Shown: one piece after another, positions 14,388 to 22,885 of the stretch | Layout of the letters: each line of letters starts with the position of its first letter | Numbering within the stretch: position 1 is the stretch's first letter | Source: Candidatus Niyogibacteria bacterium CG10_big_fil_rev_8_21_14_0_10_46_36 | Lineage (GTDB): Bacteria > Patescibacteriota > Minisyncoccia > 1-14-0-10-42-19 | DNA: 43,729 bases | Direction of reading: 5' to 3' | NCBI GenBank assembly: GCA_002772995.1 | Contig: PFCO01000004.1 | Location: 1-43,729, forward strand | The notes under the pieces: model-generated | What the model was told of the DNA's origin: nothing | The model's input: only the letters and a program-made list of their open reading frames with translations | The model's database searches: none | Program-made: the position numbers and the translations under genes

Positions 14388-14425
14388 ACGCTGGCTTCAA
14401 TATGAAGCCAGCGTTTTTGTTTTTT
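14388..14425 (+). terminator. Terminator overlapping the start codon of the next gene
   Basis: ACGCTGGCTTCA (14388-14399) pairs perfectly with TGAAGCCAGCGT (14403-14414) around a 3-base loop, followed by TTTTGTTTTTT. The loop and 3' arm contain the ATG (14402-14404) and first codons of the downstream surface-protein gene. It should end transcripts coming from the 58-residue gene. Confidence 0.85.
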
Positions 14426-15832
14426 ATCGCACTATTTCTTCCGTTAGCTGTCAACGCTTCTGTTGGTATCAATGAGGTTGCGTGGATGGGAACCGAGACT
14501 AATACTGCTGATGAGTGGATAGAGCTATTTTCTACGAGCGCAGAAAATCTTGATGGTTGGATATTGGAGGCAGCGGACGGCTCGCCAATAATCTCTTTTT
14601 CAGACAATTGTCCGGGCGCAAATATTTCTGCGGGAGGGTTTTTTCTCTTAGAACGGACGGATGATGAAAGTGTCCCGGGCATCCCCGCGGATTGTATCTA
14701 TGTCGGTGCTCTTGGAAACGGAGGAGAGGCTCTTATACTTCGTAATTCTTCTGGTGCTGTTGCTGACAGCATTGATGCTTCTGCGGGGTGGCCTGCGGGG
14801 GATAGTGCTACAAAACAAACGATGCAAAAATCAGGAAACGAGTGGGTAACTGCAGATGGGACGCCGCGTACGGCGAATGCAGGAAGCGGCGGGGCGGAGG
14901 CAGAGGATACTGCTGACATGTCTGCGGAAGACGACATAGAATATCCCGCAGAAGAAAAGAAAGCGGTGGGATTTATTGAGAAAAAAAATTTTGGAGCAGA
15001 TGCGGGCGGTGATACGGTTGCAATCGTTGGCGTTGAAAAGCTTTTTGAGGGGCGGGGATATGATCTTGATGGAGACCCGCTTGAGTCAGCTGATTTTTTA
15101 TGGACATTCGGAGACGGGGCAAGTGCCCGCGGAATGAATGTACGTCATACATTTGTATATCCTGGAACATATCGGGTTGTATTTGATGTATCCTCGGGTA
15201 TTTATAATGCGTCTGATGCAATTCTTATTACCGTTATCTTGCCCCCGCTTTCTATCGCCGAAGTAAAACCAGGCACGGACGGCTTTGTGGAATTACACAA
15301 TACATCTGAATACGAAATGGACATATCGTATTGGGGGATTGGAAATGGTGCATTGATATATTATTTTCCGCATGGCATGCGCATATTGCCGCGTGCGTAT
15401 CTTGTTGTCCCGTACACTGTTTCCGGGGTAGAATTTTTTTCTTCCGGGGATGCCGCGCTATATTATCCGAATGGCATTATAACCGACTCCATGCAGTATG
15501 GAGGTGCTGCGCAGTATGACGAAAGTTTTCATGTTATAAACGGCGATGCGCGGCTTGGTATCGCAAGCCCCGGGTCCGAACGCTTTGTTGCACGGGCGAT
15601 ACACAGCGTTTCAGGCGTTACCGGAACGGCTCATGTGTCCGTTTCAAAAAATGAACCAATGTCTGTTGTCGCAATGGAAGAAATAAAACAAGACGCAGCC
15701 CTGCAAACCGCAGCAGCATTTTCTTCCGCGGGGCGTATGTATGAGCAGACATGGTTTTGGTTTGCGGCAGCCCTTCTTTTGGGTGCGCTTTCAGGTATCG
15801 GTATTTTTGTGGCGCGAAAATTCATACACTAA
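14402..15832 (+). CDS. Surface protein with lamin-tail and PKD domains and C-terminal anchor
   Basis: 476 residues. A signal peptide (1-19, LFLPLAVNA) is followed by a lamin-tail domain (about 20-150: INEVAWMGTETNTADEWIEL), a linker rich in Ala/Asp/Glu, a PKD domain (about 195-278: DLDGDPLESADFLWTFGDG and YPGTYRVVF), a second, divergent lamin-tail-like domain (about 283-400: LSIAEVKPGTDGFVELHN), and a C-terminal transmembrane helix (451-472) with a basic end. These modules mediate binding or adhesion at the cell surface. A TTGACC (14364-14369) spaced 17 bp from TACGCT would start transcription at about 14399, giving a leaderless mRNA lacking the 5' arm of the overlapping terminator. TTG at 14417 is a possible alternative start. 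Confidence 0.85.
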   Translation: MKPAFLFFIALFLPLAVNASVGINEVAWMGTETNTADEWIELFSTSAENLDGWILEAADGSPIISFSDNCPGANISAGGFFLLERTDDESVPGIPADCIYVGALGNGGEALILRNSSGAVADSIDASAGWPAGDSATKQTMQKSGNEWVTADGTPRTANAGSGGAEAEDTADMSAEDDIEYPAEEKKAVGFIEKKNFGADAGGDTVAIVGVEKLFEGRGYDLDGDPLESADFLWTFGDGASARGMNVRHTFVYPGTYRVVFDVSSGIYNASDAILITVILPPLSIAEVKPGTDGFVELHNTSEYEMDISYWGIGNGALIYYFPHGMRILPRAYLVVPYTVSGVEFFSSGDAALYYPNGIITDSMQYGGAAQYDESFHVINGDARLGIASPGSERFVARAIHSVSGVTGTAHVSVSKNEPMSVVAMEEIKQDAALQTAAAFSSAGRMYEQTWFWFAAALLLGALSGIGIFVARKFIH

Positions 15833-15860
15833 ACGGCTCACACTCCCGTGTGAGCCGTTT
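15831..15860 (+). terminator. Terminator of the surface-protein gene
   Basis: AAACGGCTCACAC (15831-15843) pairs with GTGTGAGCCGTTT (15848-15860), loop TCCC. The stem begins in the stop codon. The following T-run is weak. Confidence 0.8.
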
Positions 15861-15929
15861 CATTATTGCCTTTTTGTGTTTTGCGTGCTAGCGTAGCAGA
15901 AACATTTCTTTCCTAAGGGGGTAGTATGT

Positions 15930-16319
15930 ATGAAAGCATTACCCATGTTTTTCGTGATGGCATGTGCATCCATATTTTTTTTCTGCGGTTCTGATCTAGA
16001 AGATGTGTCGGCGGCAGGAGTTATGAATGCATCCATTGGAGCTGACACGCCGACATTAGTGGAGTTTTACGGTGATGGGTGCTACTACTGCGATGTTGTT
16101 GCTCCGTATATAACGAAGCTCAAAGAGGAAGAGGGAATCCACATAGAGAAGATAGAAGTGTGGCATAACGAAGAAAATGCAAAGATTTGGGAACGGTATA
16201 ATGCCCGTTGCGGAGTGCCGTTATTCGTAAACATGAAAACAGGCGATACGCTATGCGGCGCTGTTCCTTACGAAAAGCTAAAAGCGTGGGCGAAAGAGTC
16301 GTTAGAAAAAACAAAATAG
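15930..16319 (+). CDS. Exported thioredoxin-like protein (CYYC)
   Basis: 129 residues. The N terminus (MKALPMFFVMACASIFFFCG) is a signal anchor or, because of FFFCGS, possibly a lipoprotein signal. The mature part is a thioredoxin fold: PTLVEFYGDGCYYCDVVAPY with the redox pair Cys51/Cys54, and the cis-proline at GVPLF (Pro97). The CYYC active site between aromatic residues resembles DsbA/thioredoxin-like oxidoreductases, suggesting a role in extracytoplasmic disulfide chemistry, for example for the Cys-rich lipoprotein and pilins nearby. AAGGGGG lies 8 bases before the ATG. Followed by a terminator. Confidence 0.85.
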   Translation: MKALPMFFVMACASIFFFCGSDLEDVSAAGVMNASIGADTPTLVEFYGDGCYYCDVVAPYITKLKEEEGIHIEKIEVWHNEENAKIWERYNARCGVPLFVNMKTGDTLCGAVPYEKLKAWAKESLEKTK

Positions 16320-16402
16320 GAAATGGATTTTGGGCGCGCCTGACCAGGGGCTTAACATCATTTGAAAATACTTTTATAGAAAAAATAACCCATTTATATC
16401 CA

Positions 16403-16435
16403 AAAAGAGCGGTAAAAACCGCTCTTTTCTTTTGG
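16403..16435 (+). terminator. Terminator before the glycan operon
   Basis: AAAAGAGCGGT (16403-16413) pairs with ACCGCTCTTTT (16418-16428), loop AAAA, with a T-rich tail. Confidence 0.9.
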
Positions 16436-16467
16436 TGTTTTTCATTGTATAGTAATGAAGATTAACT

Positions 16468-17478
16468 ATGAGGATACTCATTGCAACAGGGCTTTTCCCG
16501 CCCGATATTGGGGGGCCTGCGCAATACGCAAAACATCTCGTTCTTGCTCTTGAGAAGCAGGGGCATACGGTAGATGTCGTTTCTTTCGCAAAAGACCGGG
16601 ATTTGCCCACGGGCATCCGGCATGTTTTTTATTTCGCGCGCATTCTTCCGTATGTGCGGCGGTCTGATTTTATCATCGCAATGGATACATTTAGTGCCGG
16701 GTTCCCCGCGGTGCTTGCTGCGGAATTCTTCGGAAAGCGCATAGCGCTTCGTGTTGGCGGCGATTTTTTATGGGAATCATTTGTGGAGCGTACGCACCGG
16801 ACGATAACGCTCAGAGAGTTTAACCGGAAACGCCCCGCATTGAGCGCAAAAGAAAAAATAGTGTTCACTATGTCTGCGTTTGCCATGAAGCACGCCTCTG
16901 CGGTTGTATTTAATTCTGAATGGCAAAAAAATATTTTTCGTGACAGTTACGGCCTTTCTCCGGGCCGGCTTTTTGTCGTAGAGAATTTTTATGGGGAACG
17001 GATAGCGGGAGAGACGCCACAAAAAAAGAATTTTTTGTGGGCAGGACGGCCGATGTTCTTAAAAAACACGGCAATGCTCAAGCGTGCATTTACGCACGCG
17101 CAAACAGAACGAAGCGGCATAACCCTTGAGTGCATAAGCGGCATGCCATATGAGGAGCTTAAAAAAAAGATAGCGGAATGTTATGCCGTTGTGCTCCCGT
17201 CTTTTTCTGATGTGCACCCGAATTTTATTATTGACGCGCTTCAGGCAGGACGGCCATTCATTATGACGCGGGAGTCCGGGCTTGCCGAAAAGCTCTGCGA
17301 TATCGGCATATGTATTGACCCGTTTGATGAGCGGGGTCTCGTAGAGAGTATCATGCGCTTAGCGGAGGACGCAGAATACCGCGAATATAAAAAACGCGTA
17401 GAATCATTTTTGTATACACATTCTTGGGAGGAGATAGCGCATGAATTTACGAATATATATACGAACATACAATCATGA
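16468..17478 (+). CDS. GT4-type glycosyltransferase
   Basis: 336 residues, GT-B fold. The N terminus MRILIATGLFPPDIGGPAQY is the classic acceptor-domain start of GT4 enzymes, with a glycine-rich loop. The donor domain has VVENFYGERI, FLWAGRP and the region SFSDVHPNFIIDALQAGRP, where the usual EX7E motif is altered (Asp and Val in place of the Glu residues), so its catalysis may be weaker or its donor different. First gene of an eight-gene overlapping operon. A TATAGT -10 box at 16448-16453 lies 14 bases before the ATG, with no Shine-Dalgarno. The sugar transferred cannot be predicted. Confidence 0.85.
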   Translation: MRILIATGLFPPDIGGPAQYAKHLVLALEKQGHTVDVVSFAKDRDLPTGIRHVFYFARILPYVRRSDFIIAMDTFSAGFPAVLAAEFFGKRIALRVGGDFLWESFVERTHRTITLREFNRKRPALSAKEKIVFTMSAFAMKHASAVVFNSEWQKNIFRDSYGLSPGRLFVVENFYGERIAGETPQKKNFLWAGRPMFLKNTAMLKRAFTHAQTERSGITLECISGMPYEELKKKIAECYAVVLPSFSDVHPNFIIDALQAGRPFIMTRESGLAEKLCDIGICIDPFDERGLVESIMRLAEDAEYREYKKRVESFLYTHSWEEIAHEFTNIYTNIQS

Positions 17479-18614
17479 AGGTTTTAGTTATAGGGTCAGA
17501 TAGAAAATTATTTGAAGAGGGTTCGGATGTACGCGGGCGTATTATTGAGTACGGCTCGCTTTTTGAAGAATTGCATATCATCGTATTTTCAACCACGCGC
17601 TTGCAAAAGCAACGGATAGCACCAAATGTATGGATATATCCGACAAATTCACGAAGTAGATTTTTCTATAGCATAGACGCGGTGCATCTCGGCAAACAGG
17701 TATGCAGAAAAGCGCGTTTTGACCGCGCGGCGGATATCATTTCCACCCAAGATCCGTTTGAGGCGGGTTTGTCCGGGTGGCTCCTAAAGCGGGCATCGGG
17801 CATTCCGCTCCAGATGCAGGTACATACTGATTTTTTGAGCCCATATTTCGGCAAGGAGTCCGCACTCAACCGCATCCGTGTACGTATCGCAACATTTCTT
17901 CTTCCGCGCGCAGACGGGATACGCGTCGTATCCGAACGCATCCGGCAATCAATTCTTCCGATTGTTGGAGAGCACAGGAATGCCATATTCGTCCTTCCTA
18001 TTTTTACAGATACAGCAGCGTTTGAGCATGCGTCTCGGGTGTCTGATATGCGCGCCGAGTTTCCGGACGGCAGTTTTGTGCTGTTTATGGCGTCCCGTCT
18101 TACGCCTGAAAAAAACATCCATATGGCGATACAGGCGTTGCGAGATCCATGTATACGCGAATACGATATTTGTCTCTATATTATTGGGGAGGGTCCGCAG
18201 AAAGATATGCTCACGCAGGAAATCTCCGCATACGGCCTGGATAAGCGTGTTAGGATAAAAGAATGGACGAGCGCTGTTGCTTCGTATTACACATCTGCCG
18301 ACGCGTTCGTACTCACATCCGATTACGAAGGGTATGGCAGGACCGCAATTGAAGCGATGGCCGCAGGTGTTCCGGTTATCATGACCAATGTGGGGGTTGC
18401 CGGAGAACTTCTTTTGCATGAAGAAAACGGCATTGTTATTCCGGTGCGGGATACGAAAGCGCTTGCGCGCGCTATACGTGAATTGTATGAAGACCCCGAA
18501 AAAAGAAAGCGGATAATAAAAGCTGCGCATGACACTATACAGCATCTTTCGCAAACCACACATGCTGAATACCTGCATGCGTACAAACAATCACTTGAAC
18601 GATGTCTACAGTAA
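17475..18614 (+). CDS. GT4-type glycosyltransferase
   Basis: 379 residues. Starts MKVLVIGSDRKLFEEGSDVRGRI; the acceptor domain contains IISTQDPFEAGLSG and QVHTDFLSPYFG; the donor domain has FMASRLTPEKNI, IIGEGPQKDML and a good EX7E motif in SDYEGYGRTAIEAMAAGVPV, which binds the nucleotide-sugar. It overlaps the previous gene by 4 bases (ATGA), showing translational coupling. Likely adds one residue to the surface glycan made by this operon. Confidence 0.9.
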   Translation: MKVLVIGSDRKLFEEGSDVRGRIIEYGSLFEELHIIVFSTTRLQKQRIAPNVWIYPTNSRSRFFYSIDAVHLGKQVCRKARFDRAADIISTQDPFEAGLSGWLLKRASGIPLQMQVHTDFLSPYFGKESALNRIRVRIATFLLPRADGIRVVSERIRQSILPIVGEHRNAIFVLPIFTDTAAFEHASRVSDMRAEFPDGSFVLFMASRLTPEKNIHMAIQALRDPCIREYDICLYIIGEGPQKDMLTQEISAYGLDKRVRIKEWTSAVASYYTSADAFVLTSDYEGYGRTAIEAMAAGVPVIMTNVGVAGELLLHEENGIVIPVRDTKALARAIRELYEDPEKRKRIIKAAHDTIQHLSQTTHAEYLHAYKQSLERCLQ

Positions 18615-19717
18615 TAAGAAGAACAAAAGTATGTTATGTGCTACCCGTGTATGATACACGCACGGATACGCATTTTAGTTATCTGTACGACATGCTGGTG
18701 CGTATAGGTGAACGCATGGATGTATTCTTAATCATAGAGCGGGCACCGGGCGGCGTTGCTTCCATCCCGAACATGAGAGGAATATATGTCCAGCAGTTCC
18801 GCTTCTTTCCGCTCCGTATTGTTGAGAATTTTTTAGTTTTGTTTTTTACGCGCCTGCGCGGCTATAGGAATATGTATGTCCATTACTCCTATATTTCTGC
18901 ATGGAACGCGGGGATTGTAACACGGCTTCTTACGGGCAGGTCATATTATTGGAATTGCGGCATGCCGTGGCTTTTTGGAGAAGATGGATTTTTAAAAACT
19001 GCTCTTAGCATGGTGCATGTGCTTGTTACGGGGACCCCGCACATGGCGGATCTCTACGCGGGCGTATATGGCATCTCGGAAAAAAAGATAAAAGTTATAC
19101 CGAATTGGATTTCGGTTGCTGATTTCGCCATCTCATTCTCTGATGAAGAAAAAGCGGCGCTCCGCAAAAAGCTTGCCATTGCTCCCGGGCAGAAAATAGC
19201 ACTTTTCGTGCATCGGTTGTCGGAGCGCAAGGGCACGGGGATTCTGCCGCAGATTATTTCCTCTCTCGTGCCGCGTAACACCGTAACGGTTATTGTGGGT
19301 GATGGCCCTGGGCGCGAGACACTCGAATCTAATATAGTTGAATTGGATATTGCTTCTTCTGTGCGCATGGTGGGGAGTGTCCCGCACGGCGACTTGCCCC
19401 TGTATTACGCAATTGCAGATATTTTTATCATGCCTTCACTTGAAGAGGGATTCCCGCATGTGCTTCTTGAAGCTATGGCATACGGTGTCCCGTTTGTAGC
19501 GACTGACGTGGGCGGGGTGCGGGATATCGTACCACCGTCATTTCAGCAATATGTTGTTTCTTCGGATGACCCGGGAGATTTTGCGGTCAAGGCGGGAAAT
19601 TTGCTATCACGCACCCCTGAAGAAGACCGGAACATGCAAGCATTATTCCGGGGATGGGTAAAACAATATGATATTTCTCTTGTCGCGAATAAGTTTGAAG
19701 AATTGTTCCATATATGA
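18602..19717 (+). CDS. GT4-type glycosyltransferase
   Basis: 371 residues. The acceptor domain starts KVCYVLPVYDTRTDTHFSYL; the donor domain shows FVHRLSERKGTGILP, IVGDGPGRETLE and the EX7E motif in SLEEGFPHVLLEAMAYGVPF. The first 13 bases overlap the end of the preceding gene. ATG 18602 is the natural start, as the conserved beta strand begins at about residue 9. Member of the same operon and probably another step in glycan assembly. Confidence 0.9.
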   Translation: MSTVIRRTKVCYVLPVYDTRTDTHFSYLYDMLVRIGERMDVFLIIERAPGGVASIPNMRGIYVQQFRFFPLRIVENFLVLFFTRLRGYRNMYVHYSYISAWNAGIVTRLLTGRSYYWNCGMPWLFGEDGFLKTALSMVHVLVTGTPHMADLYAGVYGISEKKIKVIPNWISVADFAISFSDEEKAALRKKLAIAPGQKIALFVHRLSERKGTGILPQIISSLVPRNTVTVIVGDGPGRETLESNIVELDIASSVRMVGSVPHGDLPLYYAIADIFIMPSLEEGFPHVLLEAMAYGVPFVATDVGGVRDIVPPSFQQYVVSSDDPGDFAVKAGNLLSRTPEEDRNMQALFRGWVKQYDISLVANKFEELFHI

Positions 19718-19735
19718 TATTGAATAGGTGTATTT

Positions 19736-20299
19736 ATGAATAAAGAACGTATACTCCAAGCAGCACAAGAAACAGCAGAATTGTTGGCACATGAGACGCT
19801 CGCAGACGATTTGGTGCGAACATATAATACGCTTATGCACTCGCTCAAAAATGGAGGGACCATCTTTGTGTGCGGGAATGGCGGGAGCGCAGAACAAGCC
19901 GGGCACTTTGCAGGAGAGCTTGTGGGGCGGTTTAAAAAAGAACGCAAGGGAATACGCGCTGTTGCGCTCGGAATGGCAGTTGCAACGCTTACCGCCTGGT
20001 CAAATGATTACGATTATGAGGGTGCGTTTTCCCGAGAACTTGAAACATTGGGGAGATCGGGCGATGTGCTTGTCGGGCTGAGCACGAGCGGGAATTCAAA
20101 GAATGTTATACACGCCGTAGCCAAAGCAAAAGACATAGGCATGCAGACAGTCGGATTTTTAGGAAAAGGAGGGGCGCTTGCGTCTATGGTTGATGTTGCG
20201 GTCCGCATCCCCGCAGAAGAGACTGCCCGTGTTCAGGAGGCTCATCTCTTTATTATTCATATGTTGTCTGAAGCGATTGAAGATGCATTGTCTGTATGA
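19736..20299 (+). CDS. gmhA: Sedoheptulose 7-phosphate isomerase
   Basis: 187 residues, one SIS domain. Converts sedoheptulose 7-phosphate to D-glycero-D-manno-heptose 7-phosphate, the first step of activated-heptose synthesis. The phosphosugar loop GNGGSAEQAGHFAGELVGRF and the STSGNS loop are clear. The zinc ligands of E. coli GmhA are conserved: His57 and Glu61 in one helix, Gln167 and His175 in the C-terminal helix. Length matches the family. AGGTG precedes the ATG. Followed by a 4-base overlap with the heptose kinase gene, confirming pathway assignment. Confidence 0.93.
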   Translation: MNKERILQAAQETAELLAHETLADDLVRTYNTLMHSLKNGGTIFVCGNGGSAEQAGHFAGELVGRFKKERKGIRAVALGMAVATLTAWSNDYDYEGAFSRELETLGRSGDVLVGLSTSGNSKNVIHAVAKAKDIGMQTVGFLGKGGALASMVDVAVRIPAEETARVQEAHLFIIHMLSEAIEDALSV

Positions 20300-21273
20300 A
20301 CAAGGCACAAAAAGAAAAATTGCATACCATTATAGACGGCTTTGCGGGGAAGTCGGTTGGCGTTGTGGGCGACATTATGCTTGACCATTATATCCATGGG
20401 GATGCAACGCGCATGTCTCAAGAAGCCCCCGCGCCCATACTTCGTGCCGAACGGGAGTCGTTTGTTTTAGGGGGAGCCGCGAATACTGCGGCAAATCTAA
20501 GAGCATTCGGCGCTGGAGTTATGCTTATCGGGCCGCTTGGGAGAGACGAAGAAGCGCGGGCAGTAAAAGCATTATGCAAAAAGGAAGGCATTGCTTGTGA
20601 TGCTTGCATTGAGAGCAAGGCGCGGTCTACCACAACTAAAACGCGTCTTATTGCGAAGGGGCAGCAGATAGCCCGGATTGACCGCGAATCGGTAACACCA
20701 CTTTCTCCATCAGAGGAGAAACAGATACTCCGTGCGATAGAAAAGCATATCCCCGAATGGCATGTTCTTGTCATCTCGGACTATGCGAAAGGAGGCATGA
20801 CGCAATCGCTCGCGAAAGAGTGCGTTCGTCTCGCGCGCCGGTACAACATGCCGATTATCGTAGACACAAAGCCTCAGCACTTTTATTTTTTCAGAAATGC
20901 AACGGCGTATACCCCGAATATCCACGAAGCCGAAGCCGTATTCGGAAGCGCGCTCGCAAATGAAAAAGACATTCGTGATGCCGGCCGGTTTCTGCAAAAA
21001 AAGACAAAAGCAAATATTCTTATCACACGGGGGGCTGATGGGATGACATTATTCCAGGCGAATAGAACATATCACATCCCTTCAAGCGCACGGGAGGTCT
21101 ATGATGTAACGGGTGCCGGAGACACGGTGATTGCGGCGTTTGCGCTTGCGCTTGCGGGAGGCGCTTCGTTCTCGCATTCGGCGACCATCGCAAATACTGC
21201 GGCAGGCGTTGTTGTCGGCAAGCAAGGGACGGCAACCGTATCGCAAGCCGAAGTTAAAAGCGCACTACTATAA
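20296..21273 (+). CDS. D-glycero-beta-D-manno-heptose 7-phosphate kinase (HldE domain 1)
   Basis: 325 residues, PfkB/ribokinase family. Phosphorylates heptose 7-phosphate at C1. Characteristic segments: GDIMLDHYIHGDATRMSQEA and PAPIL (RfaE domain 1 signature), LGGAANTAANLRAFGA, IVDTKPQHF, PNIHEAEAVFG, and the catalytic TGAGDTVIAAFALALAGG. In E. coli this is the N-terminal half of HldE (also called RfaE); here it is a separate gene corresponding to a stand-alone HldA-like kinase, followed immediately by the nucleotidyltransferase half. Overlaps gmhA by ATGA and the next gene by one base. Confidence 0.9.
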   Translation: MNKAQKEKLHTIIDGFAGKSVGVVGDIMLDHYIHGDATRMSQEAPAPILRAERESFVLGGAANTAANLRAFGAGVMLIGPLGRDEEARAVKALCKKEGIACDACIESKARSTTTKTRLIAKGQQIARIDRESVTPLSPSEEKQILRAIEKHIPEWHVLVISDYAKGGMTQSLAKECVRLARRYNMPIIVDTKPQHFYFFRNATAYTPNIHEAEAVFGSALANEKDIRDAGRFLQKKTKANILITRGADGMTLFQANRTYHIPSSAREVYDVTGAGDTVIAAFALALAGGASFSHSATIANTAAGVVVGKQGTATVSQAEVKSALL

Positions 21274-21746
21274 TGAAGGAGAAAAAAATAGTATCTGCTC
21301 CCCGGATGAAAGCGATTGCTTTGCTTTTGCGGAAAAAGAAAAAGACACTCGTCGCAGTAAGCGGTGCATTTGATATACTGCATTATGGTCATGTGCGATT
21401 TTTGCAGACGGCAAAAAAACAGGGAGATAGCCTTCTTGTATTTTTGAATAGCGATTCATCGGTGCGGGCGTACAAAGGCAAGGGCAGGCCAATCAACAAA
21501 GCGCGTGACCGCGCAGAGATGCTTGAGGCGCTTTCTGTTGTTGATTACATCGTTATATTTTCTGAGAAAGATCCGCGCAAGATACTTTCGCTTATTCGCC
21601 CGCATATATTTTATCAGGGGTCAGATTGGGGAAAGAATTGTATTGAACGCGAAACTGTTGAATCGTACGGAGGGGAAATACGAGTATTCCCGCGTATCAA
21701 AAAAATATCAACTACGGCACTGCTCAAACATACAAAGCATTTATGA
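21273..21746 (+). CDS. Heptose 1-phosphate nucleotidyltransferase (HldE domain 2)
   Basis: 157 residues of the cytidylyltransferase-like fold: VSGAFDILHYGHVRFLQTAK with the HxGH motif (His37-His40), LNSDSSVRAYKGKGRPI (family: N-D-D-S-V-R-x-L-K-G-x-x-R-P), RAEMLEALSVVDYIVIF and SGxGST-like KKISTTALL at the end. It would adenylylate D,D-heptose 1-phosphate to ADP-heptose. It corresponds to the C-terminal half of HldE, here as a separate gene whose ATG overlaps the preceding TAA (TAATG). The nucleotide (ADP rather than CDP or GDP) is inferred from the HldE relationship. Confidence 0.9.
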   Translation: MKEKKIVSAPRMKAIALLLRKKKKTLVAVSGAFDILHYGHVRFLQTAKKQGDSLLVFLNSDSSVRAYKGKGRPINKARDRAEMLEALSVVDYIVIFSEKDPRKILSLIRPHIFYQGSDWGKNCIERETVESYGGEIRVFPRIKKISTTALLKHTKHL

Positions 21747-22885
21747 TACCAAACAGATTCAAACGGATAGCATTCATGGCAAAAGCGATACTTTTATCGC
21801 CCATATTCTATAGTATGATATGGAGCCGGGCGCGAAGACGGAACAAAGAAAAGCCATTGCGTATTCTTGTGATTCCGCAATTAACGCGTCTCGGCGATCT
21901 GGTGTGCGCAACGCCGGTTTTTGCCGCTATCAAGAAAAAATACCCTCAGAGTTTTTTGGCGGTGCTTACGACAGACAAGGTAGAAGGCATCATACGAAAC
22001 AACCCCCATATTGATCAGATACTTCTCTACAAGAGCAACGACCTCGGAGGGCTTGTACAAAAAATCAGAAGCCTTCGCTTTGATTGGAGTTTTACATTGC
22101 CGGTATCTCCATTCGGATTATTGCTTTCTTTTGTCAGTCTTATCCCTCGGCGTGCCAAATTGATGCGTGAGGGGCGCCCGGCAAGTGAAATAATGACCGA
22201 CTGGCTCTCGAATGCCCCGCTCCGGTATTATCATCATACATATCTCCCGCATGCGTATGTGGAGCTTCTTGAATATATTCATATCCATAACCCGGGGACA
22301 AAAAAGGAGGTGTATATAGACTCAGAAAGTGAAAAACGCGTTGCCGCATTCTTATCCGAACACGGGGTGAGAAAAAGCGATAGATTGGTGGGCATAAGCA
22401 TTGCTGCGGGAAACGCGATAAAAGAGTGGGGGGATGAAAAATTTACGGAACTTGCTTCGCATATCCGGACGGTTCATCGGGCCCGGGTGCTTTTTTTGGG
22501 AACCGGCAAAGATGGGGATCGGGTAGATGCAATACGAAAATCGCTTGGCGATGATCTGGGTTGCATCAAAGCAACCGGGTTTTCCTTAATGGAACTTCCG
22601 GCGCTTCTTAATGCGTGCACTCTTTTTATTGCGGTAGACACAGGGCCCATTTATATTGCGCATGCCCTTGGCGTTCCGCTTATTGATATTACGGGGCCGG
22701 TAGACATCCGCGAACAGCCGCCGGAAGATGAGCGGAGCATACTCATAGCACCCGAAGGAGTGCCGCCATCAAGTTTTGTATTTAAAAAACCGGGGAGCGC
22801 GGAGGAACGGCGCCGGGCGGTTGAGGCAATACCCGTATCGCAGGTGGCAGCGGGGGTAGACGATATGATGAAGATGTATGGATAA
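21743..22885 (+). CDS. GT9-family heptosyltransferase-like glycosyltransferase
   Basis: 380 residues. GT9 hallmarks: RILVIPQLTRLGDLVCATPV (with the catalytic-type Asp in RLGD), IRNNPHIDQIL, GISIAAGNAIKEWGDEKF, and DTGPIYIAHALGVPLIDITG near the C terminus. Characterised GT9 enzymes (WaaC, WaaF) transfer heptose from ADP-heptose, so this is the likely user of the heptose made by the three upstream genes. An N-terminal extension (1-38) contains a hydrophobic, then basic segment that may bind the membrane. Overlaps both neighbours (4 and 8 bases). Confidence 0.88.
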   Translation: MIPNRFKRIAFMAKAILLSPIFYSMIWSRARRRNKEKPLRILVIPQLTRLGDLVCATPVFAAIKKKYPQSFLAVLTTDKVEGIIRNNPHIDQILLYKSNDLGGLVQKIRSLRFDWSFTLPVSPFGLLLSFVSLIPRRAKLMREGRPASEIMTDWLSNAPLRYYHHTYLPHAYVELLEYIHIHNPGTKKEVYIDSESEKRVAAFLSEHGVRKSDRLVGISIAAGNAIKEWGDEKFTELASHIRTVHRARVLFLGTGKDGDRVDAIRKSLGDDLGCIKATGFSLMELPALLNACTLFIAVDTGPIYIAHALGVPLIDITGPVDIREQPPEDERSILIAPEGVPPSSFVFKKPGSAEERRRAVEAIPVSQVAAGVDDMMKMYG

